Assembly (NCBI GenBank): GCA_032717465.1
Contig: CM064666.1
Span: 4,892,528 to 4,956,527, forward strand
Reading direction: 5' to 3'
DNA from: Coenobita brevimanus
Taxonomy: Eukaryota > Arthropoda > Malacostraca > Decapoda > Coenobitidae
Length of the DNA: 64,000 bases
Part shown: in pieces, positions 1 to 11,439 of the stretch
Layout: each line of letters opens with the position of its first letter
Position numbering within the stretch: position 1 is the first letter of the stretch
Position numbers and translations under genes: made by a program
The notes under the pieces: generated by a model
What the model was told of the DNA's origin: nothing
The model's input: only the letters and a program-made list of their open reading frames with translations
Databases searched by the model: none

Positions 1-180
1 GCGAAAAGTTTCACTGACGAAGTGGGTGGTTACTGTCCCCCTTGAGCATGGGGACGGGTGTGTGCGTGTGTGAAGGTCACAGCCTTGCCCTTAGATCGGA
101 CTATATGAGCTCTCAGCTCCCTTCCGGGAGGGTAAAAGCTGTCAATCACGACCATCAAGTGATCCTGACCGACCTGGTGA

Positions 181-183
<3 letters not shown>

Positions 184-223
<40 letters not shown>

Positions 224-256
224 GCACGCACGCACGCGCGCGAGCGCGCGCACACA
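184..256. repeat. (CA)n microsatellite grading into CGCA/CGCG
   Basis: A CA dinucleotide tract runs into degenerate CGCA and GCGC units. Short reading frames across it are low-complexity artefacts. Confidence 0.95.
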
Positions 257-299
257 CATCTCAGCCAATTACTTATCTAACCAGTACACAGCCTATTGT

Positions 300-570
300 C
301 TTTTACCCTCCCACCCTAACCATCCACCCAAGTTACGCATCCATCCCACCACCCTGCTAAACCATACCATGTATATGTAACACCCACCCTCCCATCCATC
401 TCATTCTACACACCCATTCCACCCTGCCCACACATTCCACCCACCATACCCGCCCACCCACTCATTCCTCCAACCCGCCTCACCCTTACCTATCCCAACC
501 CACCTTTCCATGCATGCACCCCACCCAACGTCCCATCCTCTGTTGCTCTCTCTGCCCACCCCACCTGTTG
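300..570. repeat. C-rich CCCACC minisatellite-like tract
   Basis: The plus strand is dominated by CCCACC, CCATCC and CACCC words, so the minus strand is a run of GGGTGG words. It resembles in composition the G-rich tracts near 24.5 kb and 46.4 kb, read on the other strand. No coding signal is seen. Confidence 0.6.
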
Positions 571-833
571 CTTTCTCGGTGTGTTGAACGTGACAGTAAA
601 AGCAACAGAATATTTTCTTCTTTATTGCAGGAACAGTGTAGAAAACGAACAAGGTGGTGAAGGTTTCTCATTTTGGCTGTACCTCTATATTACTTACTCT
701 CAAGTGTTTCACAGTCACACTTTACTCATCTCTGCTTCATACAGTCAGTACTGAGAGTGGAAAGTAACTTGGTACGGGAACACTCATTACTGTATAATAA
801 ACCACTTATGCCGACACCTCACTCAGTCTCATA

Positions 834-2466
834 TCACACACCTTCCCTGCAGACAACAGGGGTGACCGATGAGTCTCTGTTGTCTGAGTCATCTCGGTTG
901 TCTGGCTTATCATTGGTAGCCGAATCCCATCGCACCACTTTTCGAAGTGACGCCCTCCTGTGGCAGGTACTGCGACGTGGTGTGGGCATAGGTCGTGCAT
1001 GATGGGCTCTAGAATCTGTATGTAGTAGGTTAGGCACAGAGCTACCCACATCATGGTCCACTGGTGGTGGCTCACTGGTGTCCCTCTTGCAATCCTCTGG
1101 CATATTTGTTATTCCAACCCCTGATATGAAGGGTCGTTGAGGAAGAAGGAACTTGCAGTCCCTCCACAGAATCCTGCCACTTTCGGTCTTGCCTAGGTAG
1201 TCACGGTATGCCCCAATGCCAACAGTGACACCCAGCCAATTCCAGCATCCTGTTGCCTGGTCCTGTACGTCGACATAGGCTCCAAGATGTAACTTAGACA
1301 AAGACAGGGCAGCTGCATCATGACGCTCCTTGGGCTGGCAATGGAGTCTCACTGCCTTAGCGCCACACTCTTCTGCTGCAAGCTGCCACTCTGCCGCACA
1401 CATACGATAATGTACAGGGATTAGTGACCGAACTGAATGTCCAAACAACACCTGTGCTGATGATCTTCCCTCGGCTCTCAGAGTGTTCCTCAGCTCCAGC
1501 AATCCCTTGGCAAATTCATCATTATCCAACTGGCCGTCTATCGTGGTGGTTTCTATAAATTTCTTGAGTCTTAATTGCAGCTTCAGCGTGTCCCTTAGAT
1601 TTCACACTGCATGGCGAGGTTATCCGGTGCTAACCACTCCATTTGGACAGGAAGCATCTAACAGTAAAAGATGTACACTACGGTCCATCATTTCTTAGAA
1701 ATGAAGGGACTCCATTACCAACAAACACAGAATGAAGGGTAGTGATCAGATGTGATGCAGAAGCTGTTCTAGGGCATGGAAAGACACACAGCCTTCCGGA
1801 AAGACGATCCACATACAAATGGAATGTATGCTCTGCCAAGTGGAAGTAATTCACAGAGACTGCCTCAAGGACACGACTTGGCAGCTCGTCATCTTGCCAC
1901 AAAGGTTCCTTCCGAAGACTTGGCAGGAGTGTGCGGCATCTCGAACATGTAGAGACAATACCCTCTATGTCTCCATCCATCCCGGACCAATAGACAGTTT
2001 GGTGGGCACATCGTTTGGTTCTGTTGATGCCCTGATGTCTATCAGACAGTCGCTCCAACACTTCTCTGCGTAGTCCTTTGGGTATAACCGACCTAGGGCC
2101 ATATACAGTCAAATTATTACCAACTGCTAGCATACTCTGTACATCCCAGTAAGGATTTCATTGTGGCTCTAAATCTCTGATAGGATTAGGAAATCCTGGT
2201 AAAATCCTCTGACGTATAGCAATGGATTCTTGATCTGTATCCCCTGCGGCAAGCACTTTAGATAATGTACGATCTAGAAAAGGTGAAAGTGTTACAGCAT
2301 CGCTTACAGCATTCAATGCTCTGACAACAGAATCATGCGATGGGTCCTCAGTAGATGGATCTGCAGTGTCATCATCCTCACCAGGATCCTGAACTGGAGA
2401 ACGCAATAGCGCATCAGACATATAGTGAGATGATCCCTTTTGCCAAATGCTGTTAGAGAGTCTCAT
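834..2466 (-). pseudogene. Ty3/Gypsy-type pol remnant (RNase H/integrase linker and integrase), dead
   Basis: Three blocks read in order on the minus strand. Positions 2466-2158 carry the segment that normally links RNase H to integrase (MSDALLRSP, like the MADALSR motif of many Gypsy elements). Positions 2133-1678 carry the integrase zinc finger (H-x3-H spaced to CSRC) and the first half of the catalytic core ending at RNDGP. Positions 1640-834 carry the rest of the core (GHAEAAIK, with the catalytic Glu) and the C-terminal region (LFGHSVRSLIP). The first catalytic Asp is replaced by Asn (VSVNYF). Reading frames shift at about 1560-1680 and about 2140, so no active integrase can be made. The 5' part (gag, protease, most of RT) is absent. 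No LTR pair was identified, although the AT-rich stretch 640-830 lies where a 3' LTR would be. Confidence 0.85.
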
Positions 2467-2620
2467 TTTGTTGTTGTTGGTTGTGGTGATGGTGATGGTG
2501 GTGATGCTATTGTTGTTGTTGTTGTTCTTTGCTGTTGTTATTATTCTTGTTCATTGTTGTTTGACAGACTCATGAATGCTTTAGCTTTTGTTTTTGTTCC
2601 CTTGCGAAAACCTTCTTACT
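2467..2620. repeat. GTT/GGT/GAT trinucleotide-rich stretch
   Basis: Imperfect GTT, GGT and GAT units occur directly beyond the Gypsy remnant. It is a low-complexity tract. Confidence 0.7.
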
Positions 2621-2897
2621 GTGACATTAATGGTGGTAGGTGGCAGCGACCATCACCTACTCACTTGATGTTGTGCTGTCTACTACTTCCTTCACCACCA
2701 GCATCTTTTTGTGTGTTTGCCTTTATCTTTTTCTAGTTCTCCCATCCTTTCTGTCATCTTTTATTACTCTTCTTTTCACTTCAGATGGCTTTACACTGAG
2801 TGAAAAAACTTATAGTTTCCTGTAACCTAGGAAGCCGTTAACAACGCTGGATGGTAACCCTATAATCAAGTAACGGAAAAAAATGGAGCCTACTAAG

Positions 2898-3187
2898 GTA
2901 CACTCGTCAAGCAACAAACTCTTATCCCTTTTCAGTCCAACTCGTCGATACATGAGTTAACCGTTATTCCCAGCCCTGCATGTATCCAACAGGTCAACTC
3001 TGGAACTGTCTCCCTGTTTCGATTTCCTACTGCCTATGATCTCCAGTCTTTCAAACGCTGAGTGTCCTGGCATCTCGGAATAAATGGATCTTGAATTTGG
3101 CTGTCTGTTATCTTGTTTTTGTTTTTTCTTGGAGGGAACAATTCTGCAGGTTCCTGGCCTTTGATTCCGTCCTTCTTGCGTAAAAGA
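2898..3187 (+). mobile_element. 5'-truncated Jockey/CR1-type LINE tail
   Basis: This stretch aligns by eye with 13940-14215, the end of the RT frame and the 3' UTR of the longer element at 11.4-14.2 kb. Shared words include GTCCAACTC, CTGGAACTGTCTCCCT and GATCTCCAGTCTTTCAAACG, followed by the same GGATCTTGAATTTGGCT stop region and the TTGGAGGGAAC 3' UTR word. The coding frame is broken by point changes. The poly-A end is mostly lost. Confidence 0.85.
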
Positions 3188-3782
3188 TAACTAGGTTGAG
3201 AGGCGCAAATGTGGGGTCCATCAGGCAACCAAACCTCTACACTCTTCCCTGCTCCTTGCTTTCGTGAGGCGCTGTCTGCCATGAGGGAACATCGATTCAC
3301 CGTACGGGATGACCCTGAATAACCGATGCCTGCCTGCGGTTGGTGGGTGTGGGTGGCCAGACAGACCGGAGTTACTCAGTAACAACAGTAACAGAAAGAG
3401 CCGTATTCTAGTATTCTAAGTGACTTGGACCAAACTTGGTGAAGCGGTTCTTTTTCGGAATAATAGGACAAGGTGAAAGCCACGTATCGTGGACAACTTG
3501 TGCAGTTTTTATCAGATTTATATAAAAGAGTTTTCGTTGTGTTTAGGTTGAAGTAAGGATATAGCAATCAGGTGTCAGTATCATAGGAACAGTCAGTCGA
3601 GGGTAATGGTCACAGGGCAGAATCAAATGGTCTACTATTCGCGCTACCGTTAAGCGTAGGTGTTCCTCTCCTAGGGATTCTTGTATTTTTATTAGGAATT
3701 GCCACTCGTAGTGTAGGGGTTGGAATTAAATATAAGATAATGGCAGTTTCAAATAAACAAATTCTTATAATTTAGTGTGTCA

Positions 3783-3785
<3 letters not shown>

Positions 3786-3848
<63 letters not shown>
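3786..3848. repeat. (GA)n microsatellite
   Basis: About 31 perfect GA units in a non-coding context. Confidence 0.98.
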
Positions 3849-3851
<3 letters not shown>

Positions 3852-4389
3852 GCGGTCACTCGGATTCCTGACAGTAGTAAAGTCAGTGTCAAAAATCCAT
3901 CCACCTCGAATTCCCGTGTATCCGTAACGTATCTAGGAAGTGTAGAGGGAACTTTTGACAACTAGTGAATAACGCTGCCAAAGTTTACTTGCAACTCGGC
4001 TACAAGTTTTTGCTAAGACATCGTAAAATGCTACAGTATAACAAGAGGAAGTATCAAACTTTCGACTTTATATTCAACCCTTTAAAGTCGATTTCTGTAT
4101 TTTAATTAATTCTATTTCCACAGTATCTTATTAAGCTTTTAAGAATCTGTTTCAAATGGAGAGGTTATGTATAGAACATACTGACGCCAACACTATGTCT
4201 CCTAAACTTTAGCAAAATTAAATCCATAAAAATTGTCACTATCTTGAAGGGGAAAAAATAGGAACAAAGAAGAAAGGGGATCGTCTTAGCTTTACTGTCG
4301 CTGCAAGTTTGTGTTGCGAGAGAGAGAGAAAAAAAAAGGGGACTAGAAACTAAACAAAACCATCGACCTACTATAGAAACAGTACATCA

Positions 4390-5225
4390 ACAAAGACAAT
4401 ATTATTAAGGTTTACAGATGACTTTGTTATAACTTCAGAAACACCATAGATATCTCATGAAATGTTAAGTGACCTAAAGAAAGTCTAATGTATGTCTAAA
4501 AATGAACCACAGTACAACTAATGTTTAAACTAAATACACCAAAAAGCATCATCAAAATAAATGAAGAAAAAAAAAATGAAGTTGAGGAGTACAGTTACGT
4601 GGGGCAAATACTAAAACTTACGAAAAACCATGAAGTCGAAATTAAACGATCCATTACATCTGAATGGAAAGCTTCCGGTAAACAGAGGAGACACCATGAA
4701 AAGTAGCCTGCAAGCATGTATGACAGAAAAAGTATATAACGAATATATAGGTTCATCTGTGTTGCACGGCTGTGAGACCTGGAAAATGAAAAAAAAAAAT
4801 CAATAGAAAACAAAGAAATCTGTTAACAAAGAGCAATAGAAATGTCAGTGTTGGTAATATCTTTGAGAGCCAGGAAGTGGTAAGCTTGGGTGAGTGGGCA
4901 GACTGAAGTCAAAGACATTATTGAAGTTGTAAAAGAACAGTAATAGAGGTTGGCAAGACCTGTAGCAAGAATTACGGATAATAAATGGATCGACAAGCTT
5001 ACTGACTGGACTCCAAGAGATTGCAAGCGTAGCAGGAAAGGGCCAGATAGAAGGTGGCAAGATGAGATCCATACGTTGCAGGCAAAACCTGACAAAGATT
5101 GGCCCAGCCAAGGAATTCATGGAGAAAGTTCGGGAGACCTTTGTCTTTTGTTCAGTAAGGGACTTGCAATGGCTGATAATGGTAAAAAGTGATGACTTAT
5201 CTGTCTATCTGTCTATCCATCTATG
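4390..5225 (+). pseudogene. RTE-type LINE reverse transcriptase remnant with tetranucleotide tail
   Basis: Translated pieces follow the order of an RTE RT C-terminal half. First comes a decayed FADD box (reads FTDDF) near 4415. Next is SYVGQ with a following basic region at 4595-4680, then HGCETW near 4770. Last is the carboxyl motif ARPVARITDNKW with WTPRD and RRWQDEI at 4955-5080. Several frameshifts and stops separate them. The element appears to end in GTCTATCT-type repeats at 5195-5222, the kind of short tandem tail that RTE elements carry. Family resemblance is to the RTE copy at 24.9-31.2 kb rather than the GRPRMRW family. Confidence 0.75.
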
Positions 5226-5439
5226 TGCAGAATGACAGTTTGCAACATATTTGCAGTTTACAGTACTGTATATTTGTCAGTCATCGTGGCCGCATTAATT
5301 TATATTCACTGGCGCCCCTACTGCAGTGGGTCAGAGTGTGAGAATCAGAAAGGAAACATCACCTAATGTGATGATCTCACACATTTTAGACCCGCAATGG
5401 AGAGGTGGCTACGAAGCCTCGCACTTAGAAGTGTTTAAT

Positions 5440-5856
5440 CTCACCTCATCTAATCAGCCGTTTTAGCGTCCACTGCAGGACCGGCCTATCCCGACCGAAG
5501 TGGGGACGATACAGCCAATGTATCTCTACCAAGTGGCTTAGGCTGTCTAGCAGAGATTGTATGTAGGGTGAGAAGTACTTGTAAGTGTAATTGTAGTGTT
5601 GTAGTGGCTTTGGATGTGTGTGTAGTCTGTGAACCAAGTATAATCGGCCCACGCAAGCCGACTGGATGCAAGCATACTTTATAGTATGCGACACTGGTTC
5701 AACCACAGCACCCCTTATGTCTGCCCAGCATTACGTGGCCAGAAGAACGCTCCCAAAGTTTATTACCCTGGCGGGGCAGGAACCCTCGTTCTTCAGTGTA
5801 GGAAAATGCACGCTTTACCACTGTACCACAGAGGCTCCAGAGGTGTTTAATCGACC

Positions 5857-5857
<1 letters not shown>
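5440..5857 (-). mobile_element. tRNA-derived SINE, copy 1
   Basis: On the minus strand this begins with a tRNA-like head: GCCTCTGTGGTACAGTGGTA resembles a pol III A box, and GAGGGTTCCTGCCCC some 35 bases on resembles a B box. A ~300 bp body follows. The same unit, head and body, lies on the plus strand at 41861-42250. Reading frames over it have no protein resemblance. The head abuts a TA microsatellite in both copies. Confidence 0.8.

Positions 5858-5860
<3 letters not shown>

Positions 5861-5942
<82 letters not shown>
5861..5942. repeat. (TA)n microsatellite
   Basis: About 41 TA units separate the SINE head from the rRNA fragment. Confidence 0.98.
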
Positions 5943-5943
<1 letters not shown>

Positions 5944-5944
<1 letters not shown>

Positions 5945-6224
5945 AGATTAGGGCTTGCAATTCTTTCCCACGAACGAGGAATTCCCAGTAAGCGCAAGTC
6001 GTCAGCTTGCGCTGATTACGTCCCTGCCCTTTATACACACCGCCCGTCGCTACTACCGATTGGGTGATTTAATGAGGACTTTGGACTGGGGCCCTTGGAT
6101 GCTTTGCTTCCCTTCGCTGGGAGTGGGTGCCTCTGGCTGACGGAAAGATGTCCAAACTTGATCATTTAGAGGAAGTAAGTGTTGTAACAAGGTTTCCGTA
6201 GCTGAACCTGCAGAAGGATCATTA
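5944..6224 (+). rRNA. 18S rRNA 3'-terminal fragment (orphan)
   Basis: The stretch contains hallmark conserved words of the 3' end of eukaryotic 18S rRNA: GAGGAATTCCCAGTAAGCGC, ACACACCGCCCGTCGCTACT, AAGTCGTAACAAGG in the variant TGTTGTAACAAGGTTTCC, and the terminal GGATCATTA at 6216-6224. Only about 280 bases are present, the helix 44-45 end. The upstream boundary is a TA microsatellite rather than the rest of 18S. Some positions differ from the usual consensus, such as TTATACACACC, so it is probably not a functional rDNA unit. It looks like a captured rDNA piece. Confidence 0.93.
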
Positions 6225-6328
6225 CCAACTGGAAAGAAAGAAGGCAGGAATCTGTTGTTGTTTCTTGTCTTCCTCCTCCCACTCCTAATAAAAATAACAA
6301 CTATACTTCATTGAGGGATGCCTTGGGA

Positions 6329-6330
<2 letters not shown>
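6225..6330 (+). other. ITS1 start, truncated
   Basis: Sequence directly after the 18S terminus, in the position of ITS1. It runs about 105 bases and ends in a TA microsatellite. No 5.8S sequence follows. Confidence 0.7.
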
Positions 6331-7013
<683 letters not shown>

Positions 7014-7390
7014 TTGCTTGAACATGGGACCAATTCTTCGTCTACTGCAGCACTTTCTTGCTCTGAGCTAGTTCCTACATAGTCAAGACCATCGGGTGAA
7101 GTAGGGTTTGGCTGATCATGTCTATGTGGTACAAGCCTTATTGCTGATGGAAGAGTAGAATAAACAACGTCTTTCTGATTCATTTTGTTGTATCCTTGAA
7201 TTTTGCAGGCACAATAATAACACTCGTTTATGTGATTTTGGTGTTCCCTCCATATTATCGGAATACCAACGGCAAGAGCCTTATTTTAACCTTTTGTCCA
7301 TTGCCTTTGTTCCGCAACACAAACAGAGCAGACACTGTGACGGGACCACTTTTTGTCCTGGTCACCAAGTTTTATTTCAAAGTAGACGTA
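7014..7390 (-). pseudogene. Fragment of an arthropod WREP/CYxC-motif protein of unknown function
   Basis: Reading the minus strand without requiring ATG gives one frame from about 7390 to a TAG at 7014-7016, broken by one TAA at 7286-7288. It reads EIKLGDQDKKWS, then VCSVC with RQWTKG, then GIPIIWREHQNH, then ECYYCACKIQGYNKMN, then YSTLPSAIRLVPH and an acidic tail. I recognise this order (KLGDQDK, C-x2-C, GIPMIWREP, DCYFC, LPSAIRPVPH) as a family seen repeatedly in arthropod gene predictions. The paired Cys motifs suggest metal binding, and its function is unknown to me. It is probably a decayed exon or a transposon-linked gene piece. The internal stop and the lost start make it a pseudogene. 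Confidence 0.65.
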
Positions 7391-7845
7391 ATAAGCTTTT
7401 TTTTATTTATTTTTTTTTTACCAAAATCTGTTATGTTCTGTCTCTGTTATTTCACTACAAACTTTACACAAATGTAGCAAAAAAGATCAGGACTGTTCAC
7501 ACAACCTCGAGACTCCATAATATGATCGTTAACGGTACAACGAAACCTTAGTTTATCTGTAAAGAAAAATATATTCATAAATATCAAAACGTCTTCAATA
7601 AAACATCACTATTTTCAGTAAATATCACCGCCATTAAATAAGATCATTACACTGAAAGTAATTTACAAGCCCACTAGTCAACTGAGTCAACTGAGATATG
7701 TTTGCAGCACTCCAGTACTGGAATGATTCATCACTATGTTGTGATCTAGCTATATTCTGACTTATTAAAAAAAATTGTTTTAACATTACTTTTATTTAGA
7801 AAATCTTAAATTCAAACATATTATCATTGTCATAAAATAACCTAT

Positions 7846-8980
7846 CAGTCTATCTTTCTATTGCCGGATGCCTTAATCCCGTAAGGGATGGCCATAAACA
7901 AATCGTCTCCATGTCGCCGTCCCCCGCCATTTCACTGCCCAGCTCGCAGGTCACACACGCCTCTCTCATATACCTCTCCACTCCATCCCTCCATCTCCAC
8001 CTTGGCCTCCCCCTCCCTATCCCCCCCTCCACCTCACTCACATATACTCTCCTCGTCAGCCTCTCGCTCTCCATCCTCTCCACATCGCCAAACCACCTCA
8101 GTGTGTTTCTCCTAACGCTTCCTAGCACATCTACATCCACACCACAACGCTCCTTCACTTCCTCATTTGTCAGGCGTCTCTCCATGTGACTCCATATGTT
8201 CCTCTCAAATAACTAATTTCTATTGCTCTCACTTTTGACCTGTGTCCATCCAACAAGGTCCAAGCTTCACTTCCATAGGTTAGAGTTGTATCACAATACT
8301 GTCATGCGGTAACTTTTTCACTACCATGCTCACTTCCCTGCCACTTTTCACTGCTTTCAGGGAACGAGCAACCTTTCTTCCTTGCTGCACCCTTTCAAGC
8401 ACTTCACCTTCTAAACATCCATCCTTACTCATCACACTACCCACGTACTTAAACGCATCCACATTATTTATTTCCTCCTCATTCAGGCTCACTGTACATT
8501 CAGTGACTATTTCTCTCGAAGACCATAACTTTACTCTTCCCTACATTGACCTTTATATTCTGTTTCTTACACACTCTCCCAGACTCATTCACCAAGCCTT
8601 GCAGATCCCCTTCGTCTTAACTTAACAACACAGTATCATCTGCAAACAACAGTACAGGGAGTTTCCACACACGCCCTCTCTCATTTGGGCCGATCCAACA
8701 TCCAATGCCCTATCGTGTGTCTCGTTTATAACTCCATCCATACACAGATTAAAGAACCATGAAGACATGACATTCCTGTTTCAATCCAACCTTCAAATAG
8801 AAAAATTCACTCAGTTCACTGTCCACATGCACTACATCTTTAGTACCGTCATACATACTCCTCGCGGCATTCAACAACTTCCCAATTATTCCATATTTTC
8901 CTAATACTTTCCGTAATCCTTGTCTATCCACCCTGTCATATGCTTTCTCCAAATCCATGAAGGCCACATACAACTTCTAA
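7846..8980 (-). pseudogene. RTE-type LINE (GRPRMRW family), 3' part, decayed
   Basis: The minus strand carries RT pieces colinear with the open copy at 38.3-40.2 kb. These are AFMDLEKAYDRVDRQG and SMYDGTKD near 8970-8820, FKYVGSVMSKDGC near 8450-8405, and the carboxyl block ERRLTNEEVKERCGVDVD, LRWFGDVERM and GRGRPRWRWRDG at 8185-7990. Frameshifts and stops break it at several points. It is 5'-truncated near 8980 and ends at about 7846 in CTATC/TTTC tetranucleotides, matching the tail position of its relatives. Confidence 0.88.
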
Positions 8981-9938
8981 AAATATCGTTAAGTAAATAA
9001 TTATATTGTGTGAAATTATTTTTAAAAATGTAATTGAAACCAAAAACGTGTATTCTGAAAAATATGTTACTTAATGGAGAAAATGTTTTCATTTTTTAAT
9101 TCAGCCCCAAAATTATATAAAAATCACATGAAATAATAAAAACAATTCTTCAATGTATACCTGTCTTACATTATCCCCTAGCTAAGGGGTCGATAACAAT
9201 ATAGATGACGGTTATACCTGTGATACATTACCGCCTCGGGGGGGGGGGGGTGATAAAAATAAAGGTGACGATGATAATGATGATCGTGATGATGACAATA
9301 ATAATAACTTTTCATAATAATAATAAAAGAAAAATATGTACCGTACCCACTGACAAATACTGCATATGACCGTACGTACAACAATTCTCCACAACGAGGT
9401 CACAGGCTATCATGCTACCCTCTAACACAATTTTTTAATATGTAAAGAAAGGAGAACACAAGAAGAGGAAAGCATGTAAAGTAAGAAATGATAATACATA
9501 CAGATTATTCATACATGGGTCTTGATTTCACAGTGCCGTTCATTGTTTAAATAGACAGGCATTGTACACCCTAAAACAAAGTGCCACTCATAGCCTCAAG
9601 TGTGGAGGAAGCACTGTGATGCATGGTACTGCTAATGTAATTCTTAGTGCTTATTAGTTCTCTAAAAATATGCAAAATGGCACAGTATACCGCACTACAT
9701 AGTCTGGGGTTTCAACATGAAACATACATGTCTTTTGATTTTTTTTTTTTTAATAGCCATTACCACATAACTCGGTAGCGCGATTAATTTTTGAGAGGAT
9801 GGATCTATATAACAAAAGGTTGATTTTGGGAATATGCAACAGTTCAGATCATAGTGGGGATGAGAATGCTGTATCTTCACAATAAACAGTAATACATCAT
9901 GTAAGTACAATTCTCCCATAAGACAAGTGCTGTGTGTG
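8981..9938. other. AT-rich, no gene seen; G-run and GAT repeats at 9239-9316
   Basis: An 11-base G run is followed by imperfect GAT/GATGAC repeats. The rest is AT-rich unique-looking sequence. Confidence 0.6.
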
Positions 9939-10660
9939 TCTGCTACTAATGACCAATATTATTTCCCATTATGATGCCACAAACTCAAACAACATTGACT
10001 CGCACGAAGACAACAAGATGAAAAGAAATGGAAATGTGCCAGCGTAGAAACGAAATTACAGACAAACTGTGTATTCTCTTATTAAATACAGAGGGGAAAA
10101 TAACCGTCCCGCGAAGAAATGGAAAACAAATCAAGCGGAAAAGAGACCAGCAGAGGATGGAAAAGAGCAAGAAGCCGTGATAAAACATGCCAAGTATGTG
10201 GTATGTAATATCTGCTACTGATAACCTACCATTATTTCCCAGAACGAGGCCACAAACTCAAATAATGTCCACTATCAGAAAGAGAAAAGGAGAAAAGATC
10301 ATGGAAAGGAGCAAGGAAAGAAACAATAGGAAGGAAATAAGGAAAATAGAATGGAGAAAAGCAATAAGAAGCGAGGCTATAGACGATAAAGAAGAAAAAA
10401 AAAAGATACTCCTAGACCACAAAACTCTGATAATGACCAGTAACACAATGAGGAAAGGAGAAGATCGGGAATTCGCATGAAAAGAACATAGAAAAGGAGG
10501 TAAAGGGGAAGAAGACAACCGATCTATGTAAAGGTATAACTCTAAACAGGTAAAGATAACAGATGTTGTTTATGGCTTGTATTGCTAATGGCCCTACTGT
10601 TATTCCCGATAAAGTGGCCACCAACTCAGATAATTGCCACTGGCACAATGGATCGTGGAA
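9939..10660. repeat. Degenerate direct repeats, three units of roughly 270-370 bp
   Basis: A shared word set recurs at about 9950, 10222 and 10590: GCTACTAATGACC or GCTAATGGCCC, then TTATTTCCC, then GAGGCCACAAACTCAAATAA (variants GATGCCACAAACTCAAAC and GTGGCCACCAACTCAGAT). Purine-rich spacers lie between them. The third unit also resembles words in the 14.3-14.7 kb tandem repeat (ACTCAGA..TAATT..ACTGG). Confidence 0.6.
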
Positions 10661-10845
10661 GTATTAAGTGGTGACCCAGATTCGCCTTCAGTCATTAGAC
10701 TTCCACCAATCTGTACCCCAGAGTCCAACACAGTATTTGTAAACTCTCCTAAGCTTAAGTTGTGCCTGATAGCTTGTAGACACGTTTGCCTTCACTTATA
10801 AAGCTACCAGGCACTTTATAGCCAAGGTAATGTGAATATAAAGCT

Positions 10846-10847
<2 letters not shown>

Positions 10848-10896
<49 letters not shown>
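10848..10896. repeat. (AC)n microsatellite
   Basis: About 24 AC units. Confidence 0.98.
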
Positions 10897-10898
<2 letters not shown>

Positions 10899-11439
10899 CC
10901 AAACAACACAATTTGATAATGGTTCACTTCTTTGGGGAATCGCTGATCCTGTATATAGAGTAAGATCCTTTATACACAATGCTCCAGATCCGAGGCACAC
11001 AAACAGGGTCGTTCATTGCATTAATAAGCCTCGTTACTGGGGTACAAGGGCGGTTGGCGGCCTGTAGGGGCCAGAGAATATGAAGTAAGTGGCTCTACTC
11101 TATTCTGAGTTAAGGTCGTACACTAGCTGGCAAGGGAGGCTTGGTAGTACCTCTTCTTAGGCAATTTGTTTTGCTTATTAACCATTAACATTTTGTGATA
11201 TACTTTGCATGAACAACGAACAAAAGGTTACTAAAGACTGACGTGATAAATAAATGGCTGAGGAAGAGGTGGATGTTATTGTTAATGTTCTTGTTACGTG
11301 ATCCTTGTGAATTGCAGGCTGAAATTACCCATATCAGATAATCCGCCGCCCTTGATTTGGTGGATTGGGAGGGAGCTGAGAGGCGTTTTGCATAACCAGA
11401 TAACAGAACTCTCCTGTTATAGGGGTGCCATTACATTAA
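10897..11439. other. No gene seen
   Basis: Mixed sequence between the AC repeat and the LINE. The first ~45 residues of the endonuclease frame (from 11298) fall here and lack any endonuclease motif, so I read them as flanking DNA. Confidence 0.5.

Noticed and set aside
640..830. LTR of the Gypsy remnant
   Set aside because: Position and an ATAATAAACC word are suggestive, but no second copy or clear TG..CA boundaries are present in the window.
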